Numbered from the stretch's first letter, positions 7,394 through 15,593 are shown. The stretch is DNA of 17,299 nt from Sphingomonadaceae bacterium (GCA_016742125.1 JACVCM010000067.1:1-17299); one strand, 5' to 3'. Numbers and translations: made by a program. Notes: generated by a model from the letters alone, not told the origin.

Positions 7394-9442
7394 TCAAGCC
7401 AGATTGATCAGGATGTTGCCGACCTTGTCGACGATCGCAACGCATCCGGTTTCGATGAGCGTGGTAGAATCCATCTCGACCACGATGGCCGGACCCGGGA
7501 TGATATCGCCTTGGCGCAATTTCGACCGGTCGTAGATCACCGCTGCCTGCTCCTTACCGTCCATCCACAATGTGTGGTCGCGCATCTTGGCGGCGGCGGG
7601 ATTACCGTCGCCCTTGGGCAGTTCGGCAGCAGGCAAGTCTAGCGCCTGCCCCAAAGCCACCGCGCGCAGGTTCACGATTTCGTGCGGCGTATCCATGTTG
7701 AAGGTGAAAAGCCGAAGATGCTCCTCATTAAAGCGCTGCAAAATGCCGTCTATACCATCGCGCTCCAACACGTCCGGCGTAATGGTGAGCGGTACTTCGA
7801 ACGCCTGCCCGGCATAGCGAACATCAATTTCAAATTCGCTGCTGATATCCGCATCAGGGATGCCATCGGAACGAAGCTCGGCGCGTGTCTGATTGGCCAT
7901 TTCGTTGAGGATGGCTATCAGTTCCTGCGCGTCGGTCGTCGTGGCCAACCTCGAGAAAGAACGTGCGGTTTCGGTGCGCATCCGCGTGGTCGCATCACCC
8001 AGGGCACAGAGCACGCCAGGTGACACAGGCGAGACCGCCGGCCAGCTTCCCATCAGCCGCGCGACAGCGTTGACATGCAAAGGCCCGGCACCGCCAAAGC
8101 CCATCAGCGCAAAGTGGCGCGGGTCATAGCCCTGCTGGACCGAAATCATCCGCAACGCGCCGAACATATTCTCGTTCACGATGTCGATGATCCCGCGCGC
8201 CGCTGACATCAGGTCGATACCAAGCGCATCAGCGATGGTCTGCACCGCCTTTTTCGCGCCATCGCGGTCAAGCTGGAAACTGCCGCCGAGCAGGTTTTCG
8301 GGCAGATAGCCGAGTACCACATTGGCGTCCGTAACCGTCGGCAGTTCTCCCCCCTTGCCATAAGCAACCGGTCCGGGCACGGCACCAGCCGATTGCGGAC
8401 CTACACGCAAAGCCTTTGTCAACTCTGGCACATAGGCAATAGAGCCGCCGCCTGCACCGACCGTCTTCACGTCAAGCGAAGATGCACGCACTGCCAGATG
8501 TCCGACTTCGGTGGTGCGCACACGGCGCGGTTCCAGATTTTCGATCAATGCAACATCGGTTGAGGTACCGCCGACATCGAGCGTGAGAATATTCTTTATT
8601 CCCGCATTCCTGCCCACCCAGAGAGCTCCGGTAACCCCTCCCGCAGGCCCGGACATCAATATGTTGACGGGATGCTCCTCCGCCTTTTGTGCAGACATTA
8701 ACCCGCCATCGGATCTGAGCAGCGAAAGCTTTCCGGCAAAGCCCGAATCCGCCAGCTGGTTGCGCAGGTTGGAGACATATTTGCTCACCACCGGGCGCAC
8801 TGCGGCATTGGCTACGGTTGTCAGCGTCCGCTCATATTCCTGCATTTCGGGCAGCACTTCGTGGCTGAGCGAAACAGGCACATCCTGCATGATTTCGCGC
8901 GCCAGTTCGCCAACGCGCTTTTCATGCGCCCCATTGGTATAGGCGTTCATGAAGCTGACTGTAATGGCTTCGACGCCCTGGTCCTTAAGCTGCATGAGCG
9001 CTGCGCGCGCAGAAGTTTCGTTGAGAGGGCGGACTTCCTGACCCTGCGCGTTCATCCGTCCACCAACCGTCACGGTATCTTCCAGGGCCGCCAGCGGGGT
9101 CGGCTTTGGCCAGATAATCCAGGCGGCCAGGCCACCGGGAACATAAGATCGGGCAATCTGCATGATGTCGCGATAGCCTTCGGTTACGATCAGCCCAACG
9201 CGTGCGCCCTTGCCTTCGAGCACCGCATTGGTGGCAACGGTAGTGCCATGGAGGAAATATTCGATTTCAGCGGGCTTCACGCCCGCACCGGCGCAAACCG
9301 AAGTGACGCCGTTCAATATCCCTTCGCTGCTGTCATGCGGCGTCGACGGTGTCTTGTGGCGCCAGAATGCGCCGGTGTCAGCATTGAACAGCAACAGGTC
9401 GGTAAATGTCCCGCCGACGTCCACGCCCAAACGATACCCCAT
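7394..9442 (-). CDS. hyuA: Hydantoinase A / oxoprolinase family ATPase subunit (HyuA)
   Basis: This is a 682-residue ATP-binding subunit with an actin/ASKHA-type fold. Phosphate loop 1 is DVGGTFTD (8-15) and loop 2 is DVGGTSTD (289-296). SGPAGGVTGALW (264-275) and FLHGTTVATNAVLEGKGA (63-80) are conserved HyuA motifs. Length and domain order are normal for the family: an N-terminal hydantoinaseA_N-like part, an ATPase core, and a C-terminal part ending in NILINLA. The frame extends to 9541, but those extra residues overlap the upstream lyase gene in another frame and look non-native. The second of two adjacent ATGs (9440-9442) is chosen because GAGGAG lies six bases before it and the protein then starts MGYRLGVDVGG, as in relatives. 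It supplies ATP-driven activation for the HyuB partner directly downstream. Confidence 0.94.
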   Translation of the reverse strand: MGYRLGVDVGGTFTDLLLFNADTGAFWRHKTPSTPHDSSEGILNGVTSVCAGAGVKPAEIEYFLHGTTVATNAVLEGKGARVGLIVTEGYRDIMQIARSYVPGGLAAWIIWPKPTPLAALEDTVTVGGRMNAQGQEVRPLNETSARAALMQLKDQGVEAITVSFMNAYTNGAHEKRVGELAREIMQDVPVSLSHEVLPEMQEYERTLTTVANAAVRPVVSKYVSNLRNQLADSGFAGKLSLLRSDGGLMSAQKAEEHPVNILMSGPAGGVTGALWVGRNAGIKNILTLDVGGTSTDVALIENLEPRRVRTTEVGHLAVRASSLDVKTVGAGGGSIAYVPELTKALRVGPQSAGAVPGPVAYGKGGELPTVTDANVVLGYLPENLLGGSFQLDRDGAKKAVQTIADALGIDLMSAARGIIDIVNENMFGALRMISVQQGYDPRHFALMGFGGAGPLHVNAVARLMGSWPAVSPVSPGVLCALGDATTRMRTETARSFSRLATTTDAQELIAILNEMANQTRAELRSDGIPDADISSEFEIDVRYAGQAFEVPLTITPDVLERDGIDGILQRFNEEHLRLFTFNMDTPHEIVNLRAVALGQALDLPAAELPKGDGNPAAAKMRDHTLWMDGKEQAAVIYDRSKLRQGDIIPGPAIVVEMDSTTLIETGCVAIVDKVGNILINLA

Positions 9443-9448
9443 CATAAT

Positions 9449-9454
9449 CTCCTC
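9449..9454 (-). promoter_or_regulatory. Ribosome binding site deciding the HyuA start
   Basis: GAGGAG on the minus strand overlaps the TGA of the lyase gene and lies six bases before the second of two tandem ATGs (three before the first). It supports re-initiation at 9442 and rejects the far-upstream start at 9541. Confidence 0.75.
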
Positions 9455-10364
9455 AAGCTGCTTTGGGGAAAGGCGGCGCTTGCGCGACCATTCCCGGCAG
9501 TTTTCTTTCCATGACAGATGACAGCCAAATGCTGGCCTCAATCAATTTTTCCAAGTCCATGCCGGTGCCGACGCCTGCACGCTCCAGCATGTAAACCACG
9601 TCTTCGCTCGGCACGTTTCCGGCGGCACCCGGCGCGAAGGGGCAACCGCCCAACCCGCCGAGCGATGCATCGACAACCGTCGCGCCCGCATTAACCGCAG
9701 CCCACACATTGGCGAGCCCCGTATTGCGAGTGTTGTGAAAATGGACGCGCACCGGAAACGGCTGAACCGCTCGGCGCACGCGCTCAACGAGCCGAGCGAC
9801 ATGCGCCGGGTTGGCAACGCCAATCGTGTCGGCAAGGGCAATTTCAACAGGCTCCGCGTCGGCTATGGCGACCGCCATTTCGACCACCCGGTCTTCGGCC
9901 ACCTCACCTTCGAAAGGGCACCCGAAGGATGCAGCGATGGTACATTGGCCTGTGCGCCCTTCGGCACGCGCCATTTCGATGACGGCCTTCGCGGCTTCGA
10001 CCGATTCGTTGCTTGTTTGCCCCTGGTTCGCCATCGCGAAACTGTCGGTTGAAACCGCGACCGCGCCCAATTGGTCGATTCGCCCGGTCGAAATGGCCCG
10101 CTCCGCGCCGCGCTGGTTCATCACCAGCCCGATATAGGTGACACCATCGTCCAAAGGCAAACCGGCGCACACTTCTTCGGCATCCGCCATTTGCGGTACG
10201 CGCTTCGGGTTTACGAAACTGGTCACTTCGATGCGGCGCGCTCCGGCATCGATAGCGCGGCGAATCAAGGCCAGCTTGTCCGCCGTTGAGATCAGGAGTT
10301 TTTCGTTCTGAAGCCCGTCGCGCGGCCCGACTTCAACAAATTCTACGCTGTGAGGGTTGTGCAT
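9453..10364 (-). CDS. Hydroxymethylglutaryl-CoA lyase-like enzyme (HMGL/DRE-TIM family)
   Basis: This is a 303-residue TIM-barrel lyase, full length for bacterial HMG-CoA lyases. Residues 9-21 (FVEVGPRDGLQNE) carry the Arg15-Asp16 pair. SFVNPKRVPQMADA follows at 49-62. HFHNTRNTG (208-216) holds the metal-binding His208 and His210. GGLGGCPFAPGAAGN (236-250) contains the catalytic Cys241 and Asn250. True HMG-CoA lyases read HxHDTYGQ at the metal site; here the Asp is Asn and the following residues differ, so the acyl-CoA cleaved may not be HMG-CoA itself. The reaction class is C-C cleavage of a 3-hydroxy-acyl-CoA into an acyl-CoA and a keto product. It is the first structural gene after the regulator, and its promoter region carries the palindromic operator. 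The Shine-Dalgarno is weak, so the start is likely but not certain. Confidence 0.85.
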   Translation of the reverse strand: MHNPHSVEFVEVGPRDGLQNEKLLISTADKLALIRRAIDAGARRIEVTSFVNPKRVPQMADAEEVCAGLPLDDGVTYIGLVMNQRGAERAISTGRIDQLGAVAVSTDSFAMANQGQTSNESVEAAKAVIEMARAEGRTGQCTIAASFGCPFEGEVAEDRVVEMAVAIADAEPVEIALADTIGVANPAHVARLVERVRRAVQPFPVRVHFHNTRNTGLANVWAAVNAGATVVDASLGGLGGCPFAPGAAGNVPSEDVVYMLERAGVGTGMDLEKLIEASIWLSSVMERKLPGMVAQAPPFPKAA

Positions 10365-10384
10365 GATGAAGGCCTGATGCCATA

Positions 10385-10397
10385 ATTGTATACAAAT
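10385..10397 (-). promoter_or_regulatory. Palindromic operator / -10-like element upstream of the catabolic operon
   Basis: On the minus strand the element reads ATTTGTATACAAT and contains the perfect 10-bp palindrome TTGTATACAA (10386-10395). It lies in the 43-bp gap between the regulator stop and the lyase start, about 25 bp before the ATG. The same 13 bases in the same orientation precede the TonB receptor gene. It is the size and symmetry expected for an FCD-type GntR operator, and TATACAAT could also act as a -10 box, so binding would block transcription. I see no convincing -35. Confidence 0.72.
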
Positions 10398-10407
10398 TCA
10401 AACAGGA

Positions 10408-11082
10408 TTATGCCGCCTCGCCTGCCTTTCCCATTTCGGTGCCACGGGCATGCGCGTCGGCATAGGCGTGGAAAGCACGGCGAATATGGGCAGTCATCAC
10501 CGCTGCTGCCCATTCGCCATCCCGATTGTTGAAAGCCATCACCAGTTCCTCATGCTCGTGATGCGACCGGCGCAGATTCTCTAGATCATATTGCAATGCT
10601 GTCCGCATCACCACCGGTTGCTCGGTCACCTGCGCGAGCATACCCGACAACCGCGCGGAGCCTGATGCCTCCATGATGAGCGAATGGAAATGGCGGTTAT
10701 GGTCCAGAAACTTTGGAATCTCGGGCGTTGCCGCGCTGATTGCTTGCTTGATTGCCTCATTATGGCTGCGCAGCCTTGCCAGCTGGTCCCACGAAATCCG
10801 GGTCGCAGCCCGTTTCGCAGCATAGGCTTCAAGCATTGCGCGCAACTGGAAGGCCTCCTCCAGATCGTCCAGCGACCAGTCCGCAACGAAGCTGCGCTGC
10901 GATTCGTTGCGCCGGATGAAAAGCTCCGCTTCCAGACGGCGCAGCGCATCGCGGACGGGGGTGCGCGAGACCCCGCACAGCTCGGCAAGCGCTTCTTCAC
11001 GGATCTGCAGACCCGGCTGCAATTCCCCCGATAGAATCATGCTGCGGATGTGACTGTAAGCGCGATCCGATGCCCTGGACAT
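10408..11082 (-). CDS. GntR-family transcriptional regulator with FCD ligand domain
   Basis: This is a 224-residue DNA-binding regulator. The N-terminal winged helix-turn-helix covers ~5-70 and includes AYSHIRSMILSGELQPG, LAELCGVSRTPVRDALRRLE and LFIRRNESQRSF. The C-terminal all-helical FCD domain includes AFQLRAMLEAYAAKRAA, FHSLIMEASGS and HHEHEELVMAF. His and Asp residues in the FCD part (DHNRHFHSLI, RRSHHEHEEL) fit the metal-assisted carboxylate pocket of this subfamily. An upstream frame reaches a TTG at 11136, but it would span the operator. The ATG at 11080-11082 gives the usual short N-terminus and has GAGGAG ten bases upstream; a GTG at 11086-11088 is an alternative. It is divergent from the TonB receptor gene and upstream of the enzyme genes, so a local, probably self-controlled, ligand-responsive repressor is likely. 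Confidence 0.9.
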   Translation of the reverse strand: MSRASDRAYSHIRSMILSGELQPGLQIREEALAELCGVSRTPVRDALRRLEAELFIRRNESQRSFVADWSLDDLEEAFQLRAMLEAYAAKRAATRISWDQLARLRSHNEAIKQAISAATPEIPKFLDHNRHFHSLIMEASGSARLSGMLAQVTEQPVVMRTALQYDLENLRRSHHEHEELVMAFNNRDGEWAAAVMTAHIRRAFHAYADAHARGTEMGKAGEAA

Positions 11083-11110
11083 TGGCACAATGCTCCTCTT
11101 GACTAATGCT

Positions 11111-11123
11111 ATTTGTATACAAT
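11111..11123 (+). promoter_or_regulatory. Palindromic operator in the regulator/TonB-receptor divergent gap
   Basis: The element ATTTGTATACAAT contains TTGTATACAA (11113-11122), identical to the one before the lyase gene. It sits 46 bp before the receptor ATG and 28 bp before the regulator ATG, so one bound dimer could control both directions. Towards the regulator, a TTGCTT / 16 bp / TATACA arrangement on the minus strand is a weak promoter candidate whose -10 overlaps the operator, which would fit autoregulation. Confidence 0.72.
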
Positions 11124-11154
11124 AAGCTGAGTGCAAAGCAATAATAGCTACATC

Positions 11155-11160
11155 AGGGAG
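11155..11160 (+). promoter_or_regulatory. Ribosome binding site deciding the TonB-receptor start
   Basis: AGGGAG lies nine bases before the ATG at 11170. The in-frame GTG at 11131 would place 13 extra polar residues before a signal peptide and has no such site. Confidence 0.75.
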
Positions 11161-11169
11161 TTTGGTAAC

Positions 11170-13683
11170 ATGCGGTTCACTAAAAGTGCGCTCCTCGCGT
11201 CGATTGCAGCCAGCACATTGACCCCCGGCATCTCATTTGCCCAAGAGGCAGATGACGGAGCCGAGGCCGACGAGATTATCGTTACAGCGCGTCGCCAGAA
11301 TGAACGGCTGGTCGATGTTCCAGCCTCTGTCTCGGTGATCGACGCAGACTCGCTTAGCAAGACGGGTGCCGATAATGCGCAGGGCTTCGCGCAACTTACG
11401 CCGGGCGTTACCATTGTTACCGGCACCGCTGAGGCGGGCGATACCCAGATCAATATCCGCGGCATCAACGGCGCGCGCGATGCAGAGAGCTCCGTCGCCC
11501 TAGTGGTTGACGGCATCCTGAAGACCAACACCGCGCAATTGAACCAGACGCAGGGAACGCTGCGCCAGATCGAAATATTGAAGGGCCCGCAGGGCGCTAT
11601 CTATGGCCGCAACGCTGCTGCGGGCGCTATTGTCATTTCGACTGTAAAGCCGGGAGAGACACTCGAAGGTGCGGTCAAATTCAGCTACGCCAACGAACAG
11701 ACCATCGAAGGCACTGCCTATATCGCGGCACCGCTCGGCGATAACGCAGGTTTTGTCCTGTCGGGCAATTACCGCACTACAGACGGTTTTTACCGCAACC
11801 TTTTCCTGGATCGCAAAGTGGTCGATGACCAGGAAGTTTACTCGATCGACGGCCGCTTCATCGCGCAGCTGGGAGACGACACCAACCTCGACCTCAAGGC
11901 GCGTTATGCTAAGCTTTCGGGCGCATCGATCAATTTCAACTCGGTCTTCCATATCGAAGCCTTTGGCGGGAAGTTCTTCGAGGACGTGGACGATCATGAG
12001 CTTCGTTATTACGGCAATATCCGGCCGACCAACGATCAACGCTCGATCGATTTTTCCGCAAAGCTGGAGCATGATTTCGGTTCGACCCGGCTGACCGCAT
12101 GGGCGCTCTATTCGGATGTTGACCAAAGCCTGACTGCTGACGGTACGTCGGCAGACTTCGCCCGCTATATTTCACCCGCGCTGGGCGCTCCAGCCAATTC
12201 GACCAATCTTGCAGTCCAGAACCAGTGTTTCGCAACGACGGCCGCATTAACCGGATTTCCGGTCAACCCGCCTGGCTTCATCGGCCAGATTCCTGTGCCA
12301 TTCATCTTCGCTCCTGCAACCGGATCGACTTTTGGCGCTTACAGCCCCACGACCTGCGACGGCACTCAGCTCCAGATCCGCAACCAGAAAGACATCAGCG
12401 GCGAAATCCGTCTGGCGTCTACTGGCGATGGCCCACTTGACTGGCAACTGGGCGTTTACGGGTTGCACATTGACCGCTCGGTCGGCGTCAGCCTCGGTGC
12501 AGATTTGGGGCAGGGCGTCAGCCGCGAGCTTTACAATGCGCCAGGCAGCAGCAACCCGACGTCGCAGCTATTCTATGACAAGTTCAAGACCGACGTTTAC
12601 GCGGCGTTCGGTTCGGTCGACTATCAGCTTTCCGACCAGTTCAAGGCAGGCCTCGCATTGCGTTACGATGTAGAAGACCGCAGCACCTCCAACCTGGTTC
12701 CCAATGTGCCCGATCCCATTACCGGGGCCAAAATCAACCCCGGGTTGCCCGCCACGGGCAGCATTGCCGACAAATCCGCCAGCTTCAAGCAGTTGCAGCC
12801 CAAGATCACATTGAGCTTCACGCCTAACAGCATGACCAACATCTATGCCAATTGGGGCATTGGTTTCAAATCGGGCGGTTTCAACAATACGGGATCATCG
12901 GCGTTGGTGAACGCCAATTTCAACATACCGGCCATTGGCGCTGGCGTGACGATAAACGATCAGTTCCGCAAAGAACGTTCAAGCGCATTTGAGGCGGGTA
13001 TCAAGGGCTCGCTGTTCGACAATCGGGTTACCTTCGATCTTGCGGGCTATTATACCCGAATCACCGACATGCAGTTTTTCGAATTCTTCGTAGGCTCGTT
13101 CGGTCTTTTGCGCGTGGTGTCGAATATCGACAAGGTCGATGTAAAAGGCGTTGAACTGAACACCACAGCCAGAATCGTCGATGGCTGGAAGATTTTCGGT
13201 TCGGTCAACGTCACCGACAGCGAGATCAAGAAAAACGCGTCGCGGCCCTATACCGTCGGCAACAAGTCTCCCTATACTGCCGACTATACCATCAATCTCG
13301 GCACGCAAATTGATGCACCTTTGAACGACAGCCTGGATCTGGTCATGCGCGCCGACTATCGCATCACCGGTCCGACCTGGTTCCACACGGTGCAGGACCA
13401 AACCCGCGCGACTATATTCAGTCAGCTGTTGCCGATATCGGCGCTCGCGCTTCCCGGTTTTGTTGGCAATGCAAATTACAGCGTAGCCAAGCGGAACGCC
13501 TTTGGCGTACTCAACTTGCGCTTTGGCCTCGAAGGTGAAAACTGGAACCTGACTGCTTTTGCAGACAACATGCTCGACCGCAAATATATCAGTGAAGCGA
13601 TACCAGCGATCGAATTTGGTGGGTCGTTCATCTCACCGGGCGCGCGCCGCCTGATCGGGGTTGAGGCCGGCTATAAGTTCTGA
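11170..13683 (+). CDS. TonB-dependent outer-membrane receptor
   Basis: This is an 837-residue outer-membrane transporter energised by TonB/ExbBD. The signal peptide is residues 1-25, ending SFAQ. The TonB box is DEIIVTA (34-40), followed by a plug domain (DVPASVSVIDADSL, INIRGING, IEILKGPQGAIYGRNAAAGA) and a 22-strand-type beta barrel. It closes with a typical C-terminal sequence ending in Phe (GVEAGYKF). Cys353 and Cys396 flank one long region and may form a disulfide in an extracellular loop. There is no N-terminal secretin/STN-like signalling extension, so it is a plain transporter, not a sigma-factor transducer. Its operator matches that of the catabolic operon, so it probably imports that pathway's substrate rather than iron. 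The substrate cannot be read from sequence. Family is certain. Confidence 0.95.
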   Translation: MRFTKSALLASIAASTLTPGISFAQEADDGAEADEIIVTARRQNERLVDVPASVSVIDADSLSKTGADNAQGFAQLTPGVTIVTGTAEAGDTQINIRGINGARDAESSVALVVDGILKTNTAQLNQTQGTLRQIEILKGPQGAIYGRNAAAGAIVISTVKPGETLEGAVKFSYANEQTIEGTAYIAAPLGDNAGFVLSGNYRTTDGFYRNLFLDRKVVDDQEVYSIDGRFIAQLGDDTNLDLKARYAKLSGASINFNSVFHIEAFGGKFFEDVDDHELRYYGNIRPTNDQRSIDFSAKLEHDFGSTRLTAWALYSDVDQSLTADGTSADFARYISPALGAPANSTNLAVQNQCFATTAALTGFPVNPPGFIGQIPVPFIFAPATGSTFGAYSPTTCDGTQLQIRNQKDISGEIRLASTGDGPLDWQLGVYGLHIDRSVGVSLGADLGQGVSRELYNAPGSSNPTSQLFYDKFKTDVYAAFGSVDYQLSDQFKAGLALRYDVEDRSTSNLVPNVPDPITGAKINPGLPATGSIADKSASFKQLQPKITLSFTPNSMTNIYANWGIGFKSGGFNNTGSSALVNANFNIPAIGAGVTINDQFRKERSSAFEAGIKGSLFDNRVTFDLAGYYTRITDMQFFEFFVGSFGLLRVVSNIDKVDVKGVELNTTARIVDGWKIFGSVNVTDSEIKKNASRPYTVGNKSPYTADYTINLGTQIDAPLNDSLDLVMRADYRITGPTWFHTVQDQTRATIFSQLLPISALALPGFVGNANYSVAKRNAFGVLNLRFGLEGENWNLTAFADNMLDRKYISEAIPAIEFGGSFISPGARRLIGVEAGYKF

Positions 13684-13770
13684 TGAAAGGATCCGGTTGC
13701 GACCTCAATTGAGCTGAGCGAGAGCGGTCGTCAATTCCGTTGGCGCAACCAGGGCGATCGAATCTGCGAA

Positions 13771-13806
13771 GTTTCCCGCCGCGATGAAGGCGGAATGGCG
13801 GGAAAC
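13771..13806. terminator. Hairpin between convergent genes, possible bidirectional terminator
   Basis: The arms GTTTCCCGCC (13771-13780) and GGCGGGAAAC (13797-13806) are perfectly complementary over 10 bp around a 16-nt loop. A competing shorter stem, CCGCC (13776-13780) with GGCGG (13789-13793), shares the first arm. It lies in the 129-bp gap between the receptor and NTF2 stops, close to the latter. There is no clear U-tract on either strand. Confidence 0.5.
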
Positions 13807-13812
13807 CGGGCG

Positions 13813-14526
13813 TCAGCAGTCCAGCTGACCATAATCGATGATATCGCGGGCTTTCTGGGCGGCGTAACCCGGCCAATCCAGAACAAGTTCCATTTCGCCG
13901 TCATTATGGCCAAGGTAGCTGCCGAACAGGCGGATCCGGCGACCGGATTCATCATGCCCCATCAACCGGAAGAGAATGGCAGTCACGCGATTCTCGGCAA
14001 CTGCGTGTTCGAAAAAGAATGTGGCGTCGGGCAAATCGGAAATGAAGTTTATGATATCTTTGGGCGTTTCGGCCGAAAATGCACGTCCATTCCATGCATT
14101 ATGCAGCCGGTTGGCAAGCGGAACAGCGGCATCCGGGAAGCCCGGCGGCAATAGCGCTTCCGCATCTGCGGCATATTGTCCCCGGCCCGCGCGCAATTCC
14201 CCCAGCGGGGGGTGGATTGCAGCCGCTTTTACCGGACGGTTCCTGTTGGTGATTTCCACTTCGCGCAGGATGCGGCCATCCTCGCGCCAAACCCAGCGGT
14301 GAAGTTGCCAGTCTTTGTCACTGCTTTGGACAGCGACCATATCGCCCAGGTCGGCAGTGACGATGGCAGACAGGTGGGCAGTTTCCACCCATTTGGCCAA
14401 GATGGCATCGCGGCCCTTGATTATACCCTGGCTGTCTTCGCGCATGGCGCGGTGGAAGTGGCTATCGGCGAGGCGCTGATATTCTCCGCGCCACAAGGCA
14501 TTCTCCAGATCACCCAGCGCACTCAC
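13813..14526 (-). CDS. NTF2/SnoaL-like protein, probable tandem domain
   Basis: This is a 237-residue predicted cytoplasmic protein. The first ~95 residues have the layout of an NTF2-like cone: a helical start (LENALWRGEYQRLADSHFH), a GRDAILAKWVE helix, then strands (WQLHRWVWREDGRILREVEITN). A Pro-rich linker leads to a second similar unit (~125-230) with PLANRLHNAWNGRAF, VTAILFRLMGHDESGRRIRLFGSY and ELVLDWPGY. Such folds hold small hydrophobic ligands in enzymes such as ketosteroid isomerases, dehydratases and polyketide cyclases, or act without catalysis. I cannot assign a reaction. The GTG start overlaps the stop of the upstream gene by four bases (GTGA), so it is the third gene of the cupin operon. 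Confidence 0.72.
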   Translation of the reverse strand: MSALGDLENALWRGEYQRLADSHFHRAMREDSQGIIKGRDAILAKWVETAHLSAIVTADLGDMVAVQSSDKDWQLHRWVWREDGRILREVEITNRNRPVKAAAIHPPLGELRAGRGQYAADAEALLPPGFPDAAVPLANRLHNAWNGRAFSAETPKDIINFISDLPDATFFFEHAVAENRVTAILFRLMGHDESGRRIRLFGSYLGHNDGEMELVLDWPGYAAQKARDIIDYGQLDC

Positions 14527-15593
14527 AACCCGCCCTCCATCTGGCGCATCAGGGCGACCTCATCAAACACCGTGACGTCTTCAGCAATCTTCCCCGCGAC
14601 CACGCGCCAATGGGTGACGGCCAGGATGTAGATGCGTTCCCCGCTGGCAGGGCCGTAAAGGGCGCCGCCATCATGTGTTCCGGTTAACGACCAGCGGATG
14701 GCGATATCATGTGCGCCATCGGCCGCGGGGACGGCAGCGACATGATCGATAGTCATGCGGGCATCGCCAAAGCTGCCGATGATTGCTGTGTACCAGCCGG
14801 TAATCTCTCCCCAGCCAAACAGACGGCGACCGCCGGGGCCGGACCATCGGGCAGTGGGCGAGTAAGCTTCGCGAACGCGGCCAAAGCGGCAGTGGCCGAG
14901 GATTTGGTCGAAGACAGCGCGGGCGAAGTCGTGAGGATCGGACGAGGCATCGGGGAACGCGTCGTTGGTCCAGCCGGAGAGGGGCGTATCGAGAATAGCT
15001 TGCATATTCGCCTGCCGCCATTCGGCGCGCCCTTCCCCTTTGGCCTTATCGGCCTTTGCATAGACACGGGCGACAGCGCGGGGGTGATAGCCCAATTGCA
15101 GCGCCATATGGCTGTAATCGCGGACCAGCCATTCCTCGATGATCAGGTTTGCCTTGCACAGGCAATCGGCGATGGTGGTGAAGGTGATCCGCTTACCGGT
15201 TGCCGGGCCAAGATCCGATGTTCCCAAATTGGTCGCGGTGGAGGTGATGCGGTGCGAGGAGAGATAGGCGCCGTCACCCTCGTCCGACCAGATGACGGCC
15301 TCCCCGGTCAAGGTTCGGTCCGGAAAGGCAGAGAGGGTCCGCGCAGTTCCGGCTATCACGCCCTGCATGCCAAAGGTGGGTCCGGTCATCATGTGCACGA
15401 CGATATCGCGACCATAATGCGTAGCGATCAGACCGACGTCCTTCTGCTCCCAGATGCGGTGGGTGCAGCGCAGGATATAGTCGACAATATCGCTATATTC
15501 GGGATCGAAGCCGGGGACGTGCTGGCGGGGCGGGCCTTGGGGGGCCAGTATTTCAGCGATGTCGCGCCCGCCTACATTGGGGATCCCGCTCAT
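14523..15593 (-). CDS. SnoaL-like (ester cyclase / NTF2-like) protein with two domains
   Basis: This is a 356-residue predicted cytoplasmic protein with two NTF2-like units. The first is at ~35-160: IVDYILRCTHRIWEQKDV, THYGRDIVVHMM, GVIAGTARTLSAFPD, then IIEEWLVRDYSHMALQLG. The last of these is the C-terminal strand-helix pattern of SnoaL-like ester cyclases (xExWxxxDxxxxxxQLG). The second is at ~215-350: VFDQILGHCRFGRVREAYSP, WGEITGWYTAIIGSFGDARM, HDIAIRWSLTGTHDGG, THWRVVAGKIAEDVTVFDEVAL. Family members cyclise polyketides or act as hydrolase- or isomerase-like enzymes, but many are untested. The ATG overlaps the cupin stop by four bases (ATGA) and the end overlaps the next gene by four bases, so translation is coupled along the operon. 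Confidence 0.8.
   Translation of the reverse strand: MSGIPNVGGRDIAEILAPQGPPRQHVPGFDPEYSDIVDYILRCTHRIWEQKDVGLIATHYGRDIVVHMMTGPTFGMQGVIAGTARTLSAFPDRTLTGEAVIWSDEGDGAYLSSHRITSTATNLGTSDLGPATGKRITFTTIADCLCKANLIIEEWLVRDYSHMALQLGYHPRAVARVYAKADKAKGEGRAEWRQANMQAILDTPLSGWTNDAFPDASSDPHDFARAVFDQILGHCRFGRVREAYSPTARWSGPGGRRLFGWGEITGWYTAIIGSFGDARMTIDHVAAVPAADGAHDIAIRWSLTGTHDGGALYGPASGERIYILAVTHWRVVAGKIAEDVTVFDEVALMRQMEGGL

Noticed and set aside
11099..11123. TTGACT (11099-11104) with TACAAT (11118-11123) as a sigma-70 promoter for the TonB receptor
   Set aside because: The spacer is only 13 bp, too short for a standard promoter. TACAAT may still be a -10 with a poor -35.
13704..13713. Perfect palindrome CTCAATTGAG after the TonB-receptor stop
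   Set aside because: It is downstream of both convergent genes with no promoter to control and has no loop for a terminator, so it is probably chance.
13695..13750. GGTTGCG / CGCAACC inverted repeat
   Set aside because: Only 7 bp with a 42-nt gap; weak compared with the hairpin that follows.
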